Assembly: GCF_001612965.1 (NCBI RefSeq)
Contig: NZ_BDBL01000037.1
Coordinates: 32,154-96,153 of the forward strand
Origin: Nocardia kruczakiae NBRC 101016
GTDB lineage: Bacteria; Actinomycetota; Actinomycetes; Mycobacteriales; Mycobacteriaceae
Reading direction: 5' to 3'
Length of the DNA stretch: 64,000 nt
Part shown: positions 41,050 to 49,603 of the stretch, in pieces
How positions within the stretch are numbered: the stretch's first letter is position 1
How the letters are laid out: every line of letters begins with the position of its first letter
Made by a program: the position numbers and the translations under genes
The notes under the pieces: generated by a model
The model's database searches: none
What the model was told of the DNA's origin: nothing
The model's input: only the letters and a program-made list of their open reading frames with translations

Positions 41050-41660
41050 GCCTTCAATTGTCCCTCAGTTCGGGCCATGTCACGGACCAAGGCCTCCGCG
41101 ACCCAACGTTCCCGCGCGACCGCACACCAACCTTGCACAACCGGTGCAACATACGACTGACCGACCCATCCGCCCCTCATCATCTGGCCGTGCGGGTGAA
41201 GTTCGAAATACAGCGTTCCCTTCGATCGCACATTTCCGTCAGCAGCGACGTACCAACCCATGAACGCTTCGGAGTCGTAGAGCTTCATTTCACCGGTCCA
41301 CGCGTAGGACCCTTCCGACACCGGCCGGGCGCGGGCGCCAGCGAGTTGCAGCCACAATCCGTCTTGCTCGATATGCAGTTCGAGCGTGTCGATTCGTTCC
41401 CCGGCATCTCCGAATGCCTGCCCCGAGTACCACCAGTCACCAGAGAAATCGAGTCCGGCGGCGGTCTTGCCCGCGAGCGTGTTCAGTGACACGTCCAACA
41501 CCTCGGAGAGCCGGACGAGGTCCGACACAACTGGTTCGGTTTCGCCTGTCTCCCAACGGGACACGGTCTTCTGGTCCGTGCCGACCAACTTCGCAAGCTG
41601 GGTCTGTGAGTAGCCAAGGACCTTTCTCCGTTGCCGGATGACGTCACCCGTCACGCTCAC
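41028..41660 (-). CDS. XRE-type regulator with C-terminal sensor-like domain
   Basis: A 210-residue regulator. An XRE helix-turn-helix lies at about residues 5-62 (SQTQLAKLVGTDQKTVSRWE). The C-terminal 140 residues are aromatic and beta-rich (FSGDWWYSGQAF, GLWLQLAGARARP, GTLYFELHPHGQMMRGGW), perhaps a ligand-binding barrel; I do not recognise that part. Base composition is lower in GC than in the neighbours. Its own promoter holds repeated CTAGAC boxes. It overlaps cutA and is divergent from three small genes. Confidence 0.8.
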   Translation of the reverse strand: MSVTGDVIRQRRKVLGYSQTQLAKLVGTDQKTVSRWETGETEPVVSDLVRLSEVLDVSLNTLAGKTAAGLDFSGDWWYSGQAFGDAGERIDTLELHIEQDGLWLQLAGARARPVSEGSYAWTGEMKLYDSEAFMGWYVAADGNVRSKGTLYFELHPHGQMMRGGWVGQSYVAPVVQGWCAVARERWVAEALVRDMARTEGQLKAWPTLKP

Positions 41661-41704
41661 TGGTAATGCCTCTCGTCGGTTGGCCTACGCGGCCGATTCT
41701 ATAA

Positions 41705-41729
41705 CTAGACTCATACGTCTAGACTAGAC
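41705..41729. promoter_or_regulatory. CTAGAC repeats, likely XRE operator
   Basis: CTAGAC-TCATAC-GTCTAG (41705-41722) is a perfect 6-6-6 inverted repeat, followed at once by a further direct CTAGAC (41724-41729). It lies 45 nt before the XRE start on one side and upstream of small genes on the other, so it is a likely autoregulatory site. Confidence 0.6.
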
Positions 41730-41840
41730 ATAGTCGCCTGGTGAGTGCATCATTGCGATACGTCCCCGCGCCGGGTTGAGACAACCTCTCCGGCGCCGGA
41801 TGCAATACCGAAAGCCCTTCGAACCGGGGAGTGCCTGTCG

Positions 41841-41927
41841 ATGCGTGTTGAGGGAAACGAGACGAAATCCGCGATGCTCGACATCGTCGCGCCGTATATC
41901 GCCGAAGACGACGGCGATGAGAGCTGA
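41841..41927 (+). CDS. Possible 28-residue small ORF
   Basis: ATG at 41841 with GGGGAG about 10 nt upstream opens a 28-codon frame (MRVEGNETKSAMLDIVAP then an acidic end). Its stop overlaps the start of the next small gene by 11 nt, as in a coupled leader or small-protein gene. Too short to identify. Confidence 0.3.
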   Translation: MRVEGNETKSAMLDIVAPYIAEDDGDES

Positions 41928-42240
41928 GCCCACGGCGCTCGCATGGATCGCAGACGAGGTCAGCGAGACAGCGCAATGGCATGCAGCGCAACTGAGGAGG
42001 TTGGCGCGGCATCTCGGCTACACGCTCGTGTGGCCTGAAGCAAGTCTCGTCCCACTGCCGGATCTCGTACGGGACGCCGACGTCGATGCCGTGCTCACCC
42101 CATCGCCGGAGCACATGGACGCACTTACACTCAACGCCGTCATGGCGCTGGCGGACGTGGAGACCGTATCGCCGCGCCTGTCATTCGCGAAGTGGCCAGA
42201 AATCAAGCATCGGAGGGGATTCGGATGCTCGGTCTTTTGA
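41917..42240 (+). CDS. Hypothetical protein, accessory module
   Basis: A 107-residue soluble protein I do not recognise. It is mostly helical, with an N-terminal segment rich in His and Arg (QWHAAQLRRLARHLG), a Pro/Asp-rich centre and SFAKWPE near the end. The ATG at 41917 overlaps the preceding tiny frame. It belongs to a small cluster opposite the XRE regulator, in DNA of lower GC than its surroundings, which suggests an acquired module. Confidence 0.5.
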   Translation: MRAEPTALAWIADEVSETAQWHAAQLRRLARHLGYTLVWPEASLVPLPDLVRDADVDAVLTPSPEHMDALTLNAVMALADVETVSPRLSFAKWPEIKHRRGFGCSVF

Positions 42241-42476
42241 TAGTCGTGTGCCTGCTGTCGGTCGCTGTCTACTACGCGGTGTTGTACTGGCCGCCGCGGA
42301 AGCGCAAGCCCCGCTGGGCTCACAAGGACCTACGCGCGGACATCGGCGCGCCGCGCGAGGCTCGATCTCAATCCAGCCCGACGAGATCGGCTGAGGCGGA
42401 CCACAGTTCGTCGATGAGGTGGCGGTTGTGGGCTTGGGGCGACTCGGGGCCTTTTGCGCGGTGGCGGTGGAAGTAG
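42225..42476 (+). CDS. Small membrane protein, 3' end overlapping an SDR gene
   Basis: An 83-residue frame starting at ATG 42225 after GGAGGGG. One N-terminal transmembrane helix (LGLLIVVCLLSVAVYYAVLYW) is followed by a very basic region (PPRKRKPRW). The last 109 nt overlap the 3' end of the convergent SDR gene, and the last 35 residues look like antisense of it, so the original end may have been lost. Function unknown. Confidence 0.45.
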   Translation: MLGLLIVVCLLSVAVYYAVLYWPPRKRKPRWAHKDLRADIGAPREARSQSSPTRSAEADHSSSMRWRLWAWGDSGPFARWRWK

Positions 42477-43216
42477 ACGCCGTTGATTTCCGGGTCGGCG
42501 CCGCGGCGGGCCAACTCGATCAGGGGTTCGGCGCCACGGGCGGGAGTGATGGTGCCTACGTGGCGCAGCGGGGTGCGGTAGAGCAGGCCGACGGCGCGGG
42601 AGTCGCGGCCGAAGCTCGAGGCCACGGGGCCGGGATGGACTGCGGCGGAAACGATTCCGTCCGATGTCCAGCGCTGCGCGATACCACGGGTGAACATGAT
42701 GTTCATCAGCTTGCTCGACCCGTAGGCGCGCCATCCGAAGGCGCGGCGGCGGCGGTAGTCGAGGTCGGAGATGTCGACGCGTCCGAACAGGTTGCCGACG
42801 CTCGCGGTGTTCAGCACGAGCGCACCGTGGGCGGCGAGTTTGTCGTGCAGCAGATTGGTGAGAAGGAACGGGGCGAGGTGGTTGATCTGGAAGTTGGGTT
42901 CGTGCCCGTCGACGGTCCGCTGCTGCGGCTCGAAGAGGCCGCCCGCGTTGTTGAGCAACACGTCGATCGCGCCGGCATGTTCGCCGATCTGCTCGGCGAG
43001 ACCGCGCACATCGTCGAGGACGGCGAAATCGGCCGTGAAGGCGGTCGCACCGGTGTCGGCGGTCACGGCGGCGAGTTTCTGTGCCGACCTGCCGACGATG
43101 ACGAGGTCGACGTCGGGCGCGGCCAGCGCCCGCGCGGTCACCGCTCCGATGCCGTCGCTGGCACCGGTAATGACGATCGTGCGTCGCGGGTTCGAGGCTG
43201 ATCGGCTCTCTGTCAC
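42368..43216 (-). CDS. Short-chain dehydrogenase (retinol-dehydrogenase-like)
   Basis: A 282-residue SDR. TGASDGIG is the cofactor motif, LLNNAGG the NNAG motif, HEPNFQINHLAPFLLTNLL and YGSSKLMNIMFTRGIA (YxxxK) follow the pattern of retinol dehydrogenase/oxidoreductase-type SDRs. The GTG start at 43216 has CTGGAGA upstream; the longer frame has no support. It is separate from neighbours by 206 nt. Substrate unknown. Confidence 0.85.
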   Translation of the reverse strand: MTESRSASNPRRTIVITGASDGIGAVTARALAAPDVDLVIVGRSAQKLAAVTADTGATAFTADFAVLDDVRGLAEQIGEHAGAIDVLLNNAGGLFEPQQRTVDGHEPNFQINHLAPFLLTNLLHDKLAAHGALVLNTASVGNLFGRVDISDLDYRRRRAFGWRAYGSSKLMNIMFTRGIAQRWTSDGIVSAAVHPGPVASSFGRDSRAVGLLYRTPLRHVGTITPARGAEPLIELARRGADPEINGVYFHRHRAKGPESPQAHNRHLIDELWSASADLVGLD

Positions 43217-43422
43217 CAGGGTCTCCAGTCGGTGAGTGCGTGGGGTACAGCCGCGCGAGCTGCATTGATTGTGGTGCCGTTGGACGTTCGTGGTCGGCGC
43301 CCGCCTTCGATATGTCACCAGCTTACGATTCGGCCGATGCCATGGTGCGGCAGCCGAGGTCGGCGATCAGCGACGGCGTCCGACTGCGGGCATCCTCGCG
43401 CCCGCGGGCCGGGGGTGCGCGG

Positions 43423-43869
43423 TCATCGTGTGCCCTCCAGCTCGCAGATGACTACCGGGATCTCCCGCGTGGTCCGCGTCTGGTAGTTCGCGTAGCCCCG
43501 GTAGACCTCGGTGATCTGTGGCCACAGCCGCGCCCGTTCCTCCGCATTCGCGGTGCGGGCGTGGATCTTCCGGCGCTGTCCGTCGATCACGAGTTCGGCA
43601 TCGGGATGCGCCTGCAGGTTGCGGTACCAGTCGGGATGGCGGTCGTCGCCGCCTTTGGACGCCACCAGTATCACCCGATTTTCGTCGCGCACCGGCGAGG
43701 TCAGGTAGCACGATCGCGGCTGACCGGATTTGCGGCCGATGGTGTGCAATTCGACCACCGGCATACCGAATGGCTCGGCCAGTAGCCGATTTCCGCTGAC
43801 CGCGAGCACCAGCCGGTGCGCGATGTTCATCATCTTGGCCCCGGCGTCTTTCACCGTGTTCTTGTTCAC
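43423..43869 (-). CDS. Deazaflavin (F420)-dependent nitroreductase-family protein
   Basis: A 148-residue Ddn-like protein. PVVELHTIGRKSGQPRSCYL is the characteristic first strands and phosphate-binding GRKSG segment, VASKGGDDRHPDWYRNLQAHP is the other family signature. Members use reduced F420 to reduce enones, quinones or nitroaromatics. GTG 43869 is chosen (AAGGGG upstream); a GTG one codon earlier is possible. It lies 113 nt downstream of a TetR gene on the same strand. Confidence 0.87.
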   Translation of the reverse strand: MNKNTVKDAGAKMMNIAHRLVLAVSGNRLLAEPFGMPVVELHTIGRKSGQPRSCYLTSPVRDENRVILVASKGGDDRHPDWYRNLQAHPDAELVIDGQRRKIHARTANAEERARLWPQITEVYRGYANYQTRTTREIPVVICELEGTR

Positions 43870-43982
43870 CACGTGCCCCTTGTCGGATTTCTCGCCACTG
43901 CGGTCCGCGTGACACCTGAGCGAGTAAGCGGCGCATACATTAGCAGATATGTGGACGACGTCAACATATGTAGCTTCGGGCA

Positions 43983-44555
43983 TCACCCGGCAGCCAGAAC
44001 GGCGCGCACCGCCGAGTTCACCGTGGCCGCAACGACTTCCGGCGACGACGCGTCGAGCTTGCCATCGAGGTGCAAGAAGGCCAGGCCGTGTACCAGCGCC
44101 CACACCGCGGTCGCCGTGGCATCCGGATCGGTGTGCGGAAATGCTTGCCGCACAATGCCGTCGACGAATTTTTCGATCACCTCGGCCGCAGCCCGCTCGG
44201 CATCGGCCGAACCACAGGGCTCGGCGAACATCACCCGGAACATGCCCGGCCGCGTCAGAGCGAATCGCACGTAGGCGTTGGCCACGGCCGCCAACCCGTC
44301 GGGCGTCTCCGGCTCGGGATGCGCCGCGGCCAGTTGCCCGGCCAGATCTCCGTATCCAACGGCGGCCACCGCCGACAGCAGCGCCTCACGGTCGGCGAAA
44401 TGCCGATAGGGCGCCGCCGTGGAGACACCCGCCCGCCGCGCGGCCGCCCGCAGCGACAGCTCGGGCGCACCGCTCTCCTCCAGCAGTTCCACCGCCGCGC
44501 GGACCAACGCGTTGGGCAGGTCTCCATGGTGATACGACGCACTCGACAGTGCCAT
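43983..44555 (-). CDS. TetR-family regulator (paralogue of 49019 gene)
   Basis: A 190-residue TetR regulator. YHHGDLPNALVRAAVELLEE starts the DNA-binding domain and GVSTAAPYRHFADREALLSA is its recognition helix region; the C-terminal part reads VWALVHGLAFLHLDGKLD. It is very close to the regulator at 49019-49603 at the other end of the ene-reductase cluster. It is divergent from the ene-reductase gene (44655), with an inverted repeat in between, so it likely represses that operon and itself. Confidence 0.88.
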   Translation of the reverse strand: MALSSASYHHGDLPNALVRAAVELLEESGAPELSLRAAARRAGVSTAAPYRHFADREALLSAVAAVGYGDLAGQLAAAHPEPETPDGLAAVANAYVRFALTRPGMFRVMFAEPCGSADAERAAAEVIEKFVDGIVRQAFPHTDPDATATAVWALVHGLAFLHLDGKLDASSPEVVAATVNSAVRAVLAAG

Positions 44556-44580
44556 ATCCCCACCTTCCATTGTTGACGCC

Positions 44581-44604
44581 GCTTACATATTCCTCTATGT
44601 TAGC
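44581..44604. promoter_or_regulatory. TetR-type operator, inverted repeat 9-6-9
   Basis: GCTTACATA-TTCCTC-TATGTTAGC is an inverted repeat with one mismatch, in the 99-nt gap between the divergent TetR (start 44555) and ene-reductase (start 44655) genes. Confidence 0.6.
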
Positions 44605-44654
44605 ACTGTCCACACAATGTGAACGCCGCAAACATACCCAGGAAGGAGGCCGCC

Positions 44655-45947
44655 GTGCCCAGCGCTTCGACACGAGACACGCTGTTCTCGCCGGTGGAAC
44701 TACGGTCCGGCCAGGTACTGCGCAACCGCATCGCGAAGGCCGCCATGGAGGAGGGACTGGCCGGGCGGGCACAGCTGCCCGACGATCGGCTGATCGCGCT
44801 GTACCGGCGGTGGGGCGCCGGCGGCGCCGGCCTGCTGATCACCGGCAACGTAATGGTGCATGCCGAGGCGCTGACCGGACCCGGCGGCATCGTCCTGGAC
44901 GCGGATTCCCCACTCGAGCCGTTCGCCGCCTGGGCCGAGGCCGGAAAGGCCGCCGGGGCCGCGATATGGATGCAAATCAGCCACCCCGGTCGCCAAATTC
45001 AGGCGAATATGCCGGGCGTCGTCTGGGGCCCATCCGATATCGCCGTCGACGTGGGCCGGCATTCCAAGCGGTTCGGCCGCCCGGTCGCCATGACCGCCGA
45101 GCAGATCCGTGACACCGTCACCCGCTTCGCCACCACCGCCGAGCGGGCCGAACTCGCGGGCTTCGACGGCGTGGAAATCCATGCCGCACACGGATATCTG
45201 CTATCGCAGTTCCTGTCGCCGCTGGTGAACAACCGCACCGACGAATGGGGCGGTTCCCTCGCCAACCGCGCGCGCCCGCTCCTGGACATCGTGCGCGCCA
45301 CCCGGGCGGTGGTGTCACCCGAATTCGCGGTGGCCGTGAAACTGAACTCCGCCGACTTCCAGCGCGGCGGATTCGACGCCGACGACGCGCGCAAGGTCAT
45401 CGGCATGCTGGCAGGCCTCGGCGTGGATCTGGTGGAGGTGTCGGGCGGTAGTTACGAAAGCCCCGCCATGTCCGGGCGGCCCACCGATGGCCGCACGGCG
45501 GCGCGGGAGGCCTACTTCCTGGAGTTGGCCGCCGAACTGGCCGAGACCAGCCCGATTCCGCTGATGTTGACCGGCGGCATCACGCGCAGCGACACCGCCG
45601 AGCGCGTGCTCGCGAAGAATGTCGCCGTCGTCGGCATGGGCACCGCCCTCGCGGTCACCCCGGATCTGCCCAACCGCTGGCGCGAGGGACTGGGCGCGGC
45701 CGGCGCGTTGAAGCCGGTGACCTGGTCGGACAAACCACTCGCCTCGCTGGCGCAGATGGCGCAGGTCCGCTACCAGATGCGGCGCATGGCCGCCGGAAAG
45801 GACCCGGCCCTCGGTGTCCATCCCGCGCTGGCCCTCGCCGCCGATCAGCGAGCGAAGTCGCGTGCGCTGCGCCGCTACTCACGATGGCTGGCGTCGACGC
45901 GGCGCGAACGAGCCACGTCACCGGCCTCCCGGCTCGCGACGCGGTAA
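44655..45947 (+). CDS. NADH:flavin oxidoreductase (Old Yellow Enzyme family)
   Basis: A 430-residue FMN-dependent ene-reductase-type barrel. LFSPVELRSGQVLRNRIAKAAM is the opening, ISHPGRQ and EIHAAHGYLLSQFLSP carry the substrate His pair and flavin contacts, and LMLTGGI and VVGMGTAL close the FMN phosphate site. It lacks the second flavin/NAD domain of 2,4-dienoyl-CoA reductases. The GTG at 44655 follows GGAAGGAGG. With a Baeyer-Villiger enzyme and a hydrolase downstream it fits breakdown of a cyclic enone. Confidence 0.9.
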   Translation: MPSASTRDTLFSPVELRSGQVLRNRIAKAAMEEGLAGRAQLPDDRLIALYRRWGAGGAGLLITGNVMVHAEALTGPGGIVLDADSPLEPFAAWAEAGKAAGAAIWMQISHPGRQIQANMPGVVWGPSDIAVDVGRHSKRFGRPVAMTAEQIRDTVTRFATTAERAELAGFDGVEIHAAHGYLLSQFLSPLVNNRTDEWGGSLANRARPLLDIVRATRAVVSPEFAVAVKLNSADFQRGGFDADDARKVIGMLAGLGVDLVEVSGGSYESPAMSGRPTDGRTAAREAYFLELAAELAETSPIPLMLTGGITRSDTAERVLAKNVAVVGMGTALAVTPDLPNRWREGLGAAGALKPVTWSDKPLASLAQMAQVRYQMRRMAAGKDPALGVHPALALAADQRAKSRALRRYSRWLASTRRERATSPASRLATR

Positions 45948-46003
45948 CCCCCGACCATCCGCCCTCGGCGAGCCCGGCTCGTCGTCGACACCTCGAAGGA
46001 ATC

Positions 46004-47521
46004 ATGTCCACGAGTACGACAGCACCGCAGCACAATCCGGCCGACACCGTCCCACACTCCCATGTCGCGATCATCGGCAGCGGTTTCGGCGGCATCGCGA
46101 CCGCGGTGCGGTTGCACCGCGCGGGATTCTCCGACTTCGTGATGCTCGAACGCGCCGGCGAGGTCGGCGGGGTGTGGCGCGACAACGACTACCCCGGCGC
46201 CGCCGTCGACGTGCAGAGCAATCTGTACTCGTTCTCCTTCGCACCGAACCCGGACTGGCGCAACACTTTTGCCACCCAGCCCGAGTTGTTCGAGTACCTG
46301 AGAAACGTCACCGGTTCGCAGGGGCTGCGCTCCCGCCTGAGACTCGGCTGTACGGTCGAACGCCTGGAATGGGATCCGACCGCCTACCTGTGGCGCATCG
46401 ACACCACTCTGGGTCCGCGGACAGCCACCCACGTGGTGCTGGCGACCGGTGCACTCGCCGATCCGCTGCTGCCCGCGATTCCCGGGATCGACCGATTCGA
46501 AGGTGTGAGTTTCCATTCCGCGCGCTGGAATCACGACTACGACCTGACCGGCAAACGCGTCGCGGTCATCGGCACCGGCCCCTCGGCCGTCCAGTTCGTT
46601 CCCGCCATTGCGCCCGACGTCGCACGGCTGACCGTCTTCCAGCGCACTCCCGCCTGGGTGGTCCCCCGCCACGACCGCCCGACCACCGCGCTGACCCGTG
46701 CCGTGTATCGCCGAATTCCGGCACTGCAACGGCTCGAGCGCCTGCGGGTGTATCTGCGTCGCGAATGGCAGGTGGTCGCTTTCCGCAACCCCGCGCTGAT
46801 GGCATTGCCCGAACGCGGCGCCCGGCGCCACCTCGAGTCCCAGGTCGCCGACGAGCAGTTGCGGGAACAGCTGCTTCCCGACTTCCGGCTGGGCTGCAAG
46901 CGTGTGCTGATCTCCGACGACTATCTGCGCGCACTCGACCGGCCCAACGTCACCGTGAACACCCACGGGATCAGTTCGATCACCGAGACCGGCCTGATCG
47001 ACAACACCGGTACCCAGCACGAGGTCGACGCCATCATCTACGGCACCGGCTTCCGCACCTCGCACCTGCCGCTGACCGACCGGACCTACGGTCCCGACGG
47101 CCGGACCATGGCGCAAGTGTGGGACGGCAACCCGACGGCTTATCTCGGCACCTCCGTCTCCGGATTTCCGAACATGTATCTCATCCACGGTCCGAACATC
47201 GGCCTCGGCCACACCTCGGTGATCCACATGTTCGAATCCCAGGCCAACTACATCGCCGGCGCGCTCGGCTACGCCCGCGACCACGACCTCGACGCCATCG
47301 AACCCACCGCCGCCGCCCAGCAGGCATTCACCGAGGACGTCGAGCGGCTCGGCGAGGGCTCGGTGTGGACCGCCGGTGGCTGCACGAGCTGGTACCTCAA
47401 CGACAACGGCCGCAACACCAACATCTGGCCCGGATCGACGTTCGACTTCCGCCGCCGGACGCTGCGCTTCGATCCCACCCGTCATCTCCTGCATCGCCGC
47501 ACCCGGGAGGTGGTGGCATGA
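46004..47521 (+). CDS. Baeyer-Villiger-type flavoprotein monooxygenase
   Basis: A 505-residue FAD/NADPH monooxygenase. GSGFGG (25-30) binds FAD, FEGVSFHSARW (165-175) is the FxGxxxHxxxW Baeyer-Villiger fingerprint, and GTGPSA (190-195) binds NADPH. The fingerprint usually continues with Pro or Asp; here Asn follows. It turns ketones into esters or lactones. The ATG is preceded by GAAGGA and lies 56 nt after the ene-reductase gene, while a hydrolase gene overlaps its stop by ATGA, matching ketone oxidation followed by ester or lactone opening. Confidence 0.9.
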   Translation: MSTSTTAPQHNPADTVPHSHVAIIGSGFGGIATAVRLHRAGFSDFVMLERAGEVGGVWRDNDYPGAAVDVQSNLYSFSFAPNPDWRNTFATQPELFEYLRNVTGSQGLRSRLRLGCTVERLEWDPTAYLWRIDTTLGPRTATHVVLATGALADPLLPAIPGIDRFEGVSFHSARWNHDYDLTGKRVAVIGTGPSAVQFVPAIAPDVARLTVFQRTPAWVVPRHDRPTTALTRAVYRRIPALQRLERLRVYLRREWQVVAFRNPALMALPERGARRHLESQVADEQLREQLLPDFRLGCKRVLISDDYLRALDRPNVTVNTHGISSITETGLIDNTGTQHEVDAIIYGTGFRTSHLPLTDRTYGPDGRTMAQVWDGNPTAYLGTSVSGFPNMYLIHGPNIGLGHTSVIHMFESQANYIAGALGYARDHDLDAIEPTAAAQQAFTEDVERLGEGSVWTAGGCTSWYLNDNGRNTNIWPGSTFDFRRRTLRFDPTRHLLHRRTREVVA

Positions 47522-48258
47522 GCGCCGGGGCATTGGTCACCGGAACGCCCGGCGCCCCCACGGTCGTCCTGATCCACGGCCTCGCGAGCTCGTACCGAGT
47601 GTGGGACCGGGTCGTGCCGATACTTGCGGATCGGGCGAATATCGTTGCCGTGCAGCTAGATTCGTCGGGCACCATCGAAGACGACGCCGACGACACAGCT
47701 CGGTTGCTCGGCTCGCCGTCGATCGTGGTCGGCCACTCGCGCGGCGGGCTGGTCGCCACCGCCCTGGCTGAACGTCGCCCCGATCTGGTCTCGGAGCTGA
47801 TACTGCTGTGCCCACCCTGGTCGCGGGCGAGCCGGAAGTCCGCACGCGGACCGGCCGAACGGGCCCTGACGCTGCCCGGCGTCGGAGATCTGTTGTGGGC
47901 CTCGGCCTCCGAGGAACGGCAACGCGACGCACAGCGCAGTGCATTCGCCCCGGGCACCCCGATACCGGACCGGTTCGTCACCGATGCGCGCACACGCGGG
48001 CGGCGCAACTTCGCCACCAGCACCCGCGCCATCGACACCTACCTCGCCGAGGCGCCGCTGCCGGATCGGCTGGCCCGGCTGCCACAACCGGCCCGATTGG
48101 CCTTCGGCGAACTCGACGCACGGATTCGAGCGCCTACCGTGGAATTCGACAGGTCGCTGTGGACAACGCTTCGAGCGGTCGGCCATACCCCGCCGTGGGA
48201 GGCACCGGACGCCGTCGCGGACCTGATCACCCGATCGCTGCGAGCGACGGCGCCCTAG
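47518..48258 (+). CDS. Alpha/beta hydrolase
   Basis: A 246-residue cytoplasmic alpha/beta hydrolase. VVLIHGLASSYRVW forms the oxyanion turn, VVGHSRGG is the nucleophile elbow, ELDARI likely holds the Asp and VGHTPPWE the His. It overlaps the Baeyer-Villiger gene by ATGA and probably opens the lactone or ester formed there. A longer frame upstream is an antiphase reading of the monooxygenase gene. Confidence 0.87.
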   Translation: MSAGALVTGTPGAPTVVLIHGLASSYRVWDRVVPILADRANIVAVQLDSSGTIEDDADDTARLLGSPSIVVGHSRGGLVATALAERRPDLVSELILLCPPWSRASRKSARGPAERALTLPGVGDLLWASASEERQRDAQRSAFAPGTPIPDRFVTDARTRGRRNFATSTRAIDTYLAEAPLPDRLARLPQPARLAFGELDARIRAPTVEFDRSLWTTLRAVGHTPPWEAPDAVADLITRSLRATAP

Positions 48259-48299
48259 CCGTCGCATAAACTCTTCACAACTACAGGAGGTAAGCGAAA

Positions 48300-49007
48300 A
48301 TGCCGAAAGTCCTGTTCGTCATCTCTGCCGCCGACCGCTGGACATTGAACGACGGCGAAATACACCCCTCGGGTTTTTGGGCCGAAGAGGTGGCGGTGCC
48401 GCACCGCATCTTCTCCGAGGCGGGCTGGGACATCACCATCGCGACCCCGGGCGGAAAAGCCCCGACACTCGATCGACTCAGTCTCGGAATCGCCGGCGGC
48501 CTGCCCTGGAAACGCCGCGAGGTGCAGCAGTATCTCGACCGCATCGACAGCGTCCTCGCCCATCCGGTCGCGCTGGACACCGTCGACCCGTATGCCTTCG
48601 ACGTCGTGTTCTACCCCGGCGGCCACGGTCCGATGGAAGACCTGGCCTACGACGCGACCTCCGGGGCGCTGCTCACCGAGCGGCTCGCCTCCGGCAAACC
48701 CCTCGCCCTGCTCTGCCATGCCCCGGCCGCCATCCTGGCGGCGACCCCACCCGACGGGAAGTCACCCTTCGCCGGCTACCGGATGACCGGACTGTCCAAC
48801 CGCGAGGAACTGCTGAACCGGTTCGCGAAGAAGGCGCCCTGGCTGCTCGAGGACAAATTGAAGGAGACAGGAGTCGAATATTCCAAGGCCCTGCTTCCGT
48901 TGCGCCCACACGTAGTCGTCGATCGGAATCTGTACACCGGCCAGAATCCCCAATCGTCGGAGAAACTGGCGCAGCGATTGCTCGCCGACGTCGGCGCCTC
49001 GGCGTAA
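48300..49007 (+). CDS. DJ-1/PfpI family protein (Hsp31-like)
   Basis: A 235-residue class I glutamine-amidotransferase-fold protein. GFWAEE (25-30) supplies the acidic residue, and Cys139-His140 in LALLCHAPAAIL is the nucleophile elbow. VVFYPGGHGPMEDL is another hallmark. Relatives act as glyoxalase III, chaperone or deglycase. It starts 41 nt after the hydrolase gene with AGGAGG nearby, so it may be the last gene of the operon, perhaps for protection from reactive carbonyls. Confidence 0.88.
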   Translation: MPKVLFVISAADRWTLNDGEIHPSGFWAEEVAVPHRIFSEAGWDITIATPGGKAPTLDRLSLGIAGGLPWKRREVQQYLDRIDSVLAHPVALDTVDPYAFDVVFYPGGHGPMEDLAYDATSGALLTERLASGKPLALLCHAPAAILAATPPDGKSPFAGYRMTGLSNREELLNRFAKKAPWLLEDKLKETGVEYSKALLPLRPHVVVDRNLYTGQNPQSSEKLAQRLLADVGASA

Positions 49008-49018
49008 AGGACGAAATT

Positions 49019-49603
49019 TCAGCGAAGTCGTGGAATATCGAGGATCGCCGACACCGCCGCTCGCACCCGCGCGTCGACGACCTTCTCGGAGGAGGCGTCG
49101 AGCTTCCCATCGAGGTGCAGGAAGGCCAAGCCGTGCACCAACGCCCACATCGCAGTCGCGGTGGGCTCCGGGTCGGCGTCCGGAAAGATCTGCCGCACAA
49201 GGGATTCCAGGTAGTCGTGGATGGCCTCCACCGCGGCGACCCGCTCCGGGCTGGTCGCATCGCAGGACTCGGTGAACATCACCCGGAACATCCCGGGCCG
49301 GGTCAGCGCGAACCGAACATAGGCGACCGCGATATCGCCGAGGCTGCCGGTGCCCACCTGCTCCGGGTGCACGGCGGCCAGATGCGCGGCCAGATCGCGG
49401 TACCCCACCGCCGCGACCGCCGACAACAGGGCATCACGGTCTGCGAAATGGCGATAGGGCGCGGCGGTGGACACGCCGGCCCGCCGCGCAGCACCACGCA
49501 GCGACAGCTCCGACGCCCCACCCTCCTCGAGCAGCTCGATCGCCGCACGCACCAGCGCATTGGGCAGATCACCATGGTGATATGGCGTCGCCGACGTTGC
49601 CAT
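49019..49603 (-). CDS. TetR-family regulator (paralogue of 43983 gene)
   Basis: A 194-residue TetR regulator nearly identical in layout to the one at 43983: YHHGDLPNALVRAAIELLEE, GVSTAAPYRHFADRDALLSA and the C-terminal WALVHGLAFLHLDGKLDASS are shared. It converges with the DJ-1 gene, leaving 11 nt. The start ATG 49603 follows GAGG. Its target is not obvious, since the 790-nt region upstream holds no recognisable gene. Confidence 0.88.
   Translation of the reverse strand: MATSATPYHHGDLPNALVRAAIELLEEGGASELSLRGAARRAGVSTAAPYRHFADRDALLSAVAAVGYRDLAAHLAAVHPEQVGTGSLGDIAVAYVRFALTRPGMFRVMFTESCDATSPERVAAVEAIHDYLESLVRQIFPDADPEPTATAMWALVHGLAFLHLDGKLDASSEKVVDARVRAAVSAILDIPRLR

Noticed and set aside
45875..47533. 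552-codon minus-strand frame over the Baeyer-Villiger gene
   Set aside because: Longest antisense frame in the window, but the plus strand has FAD, fingerprint and NADPH motifs, and the minus frame has none.
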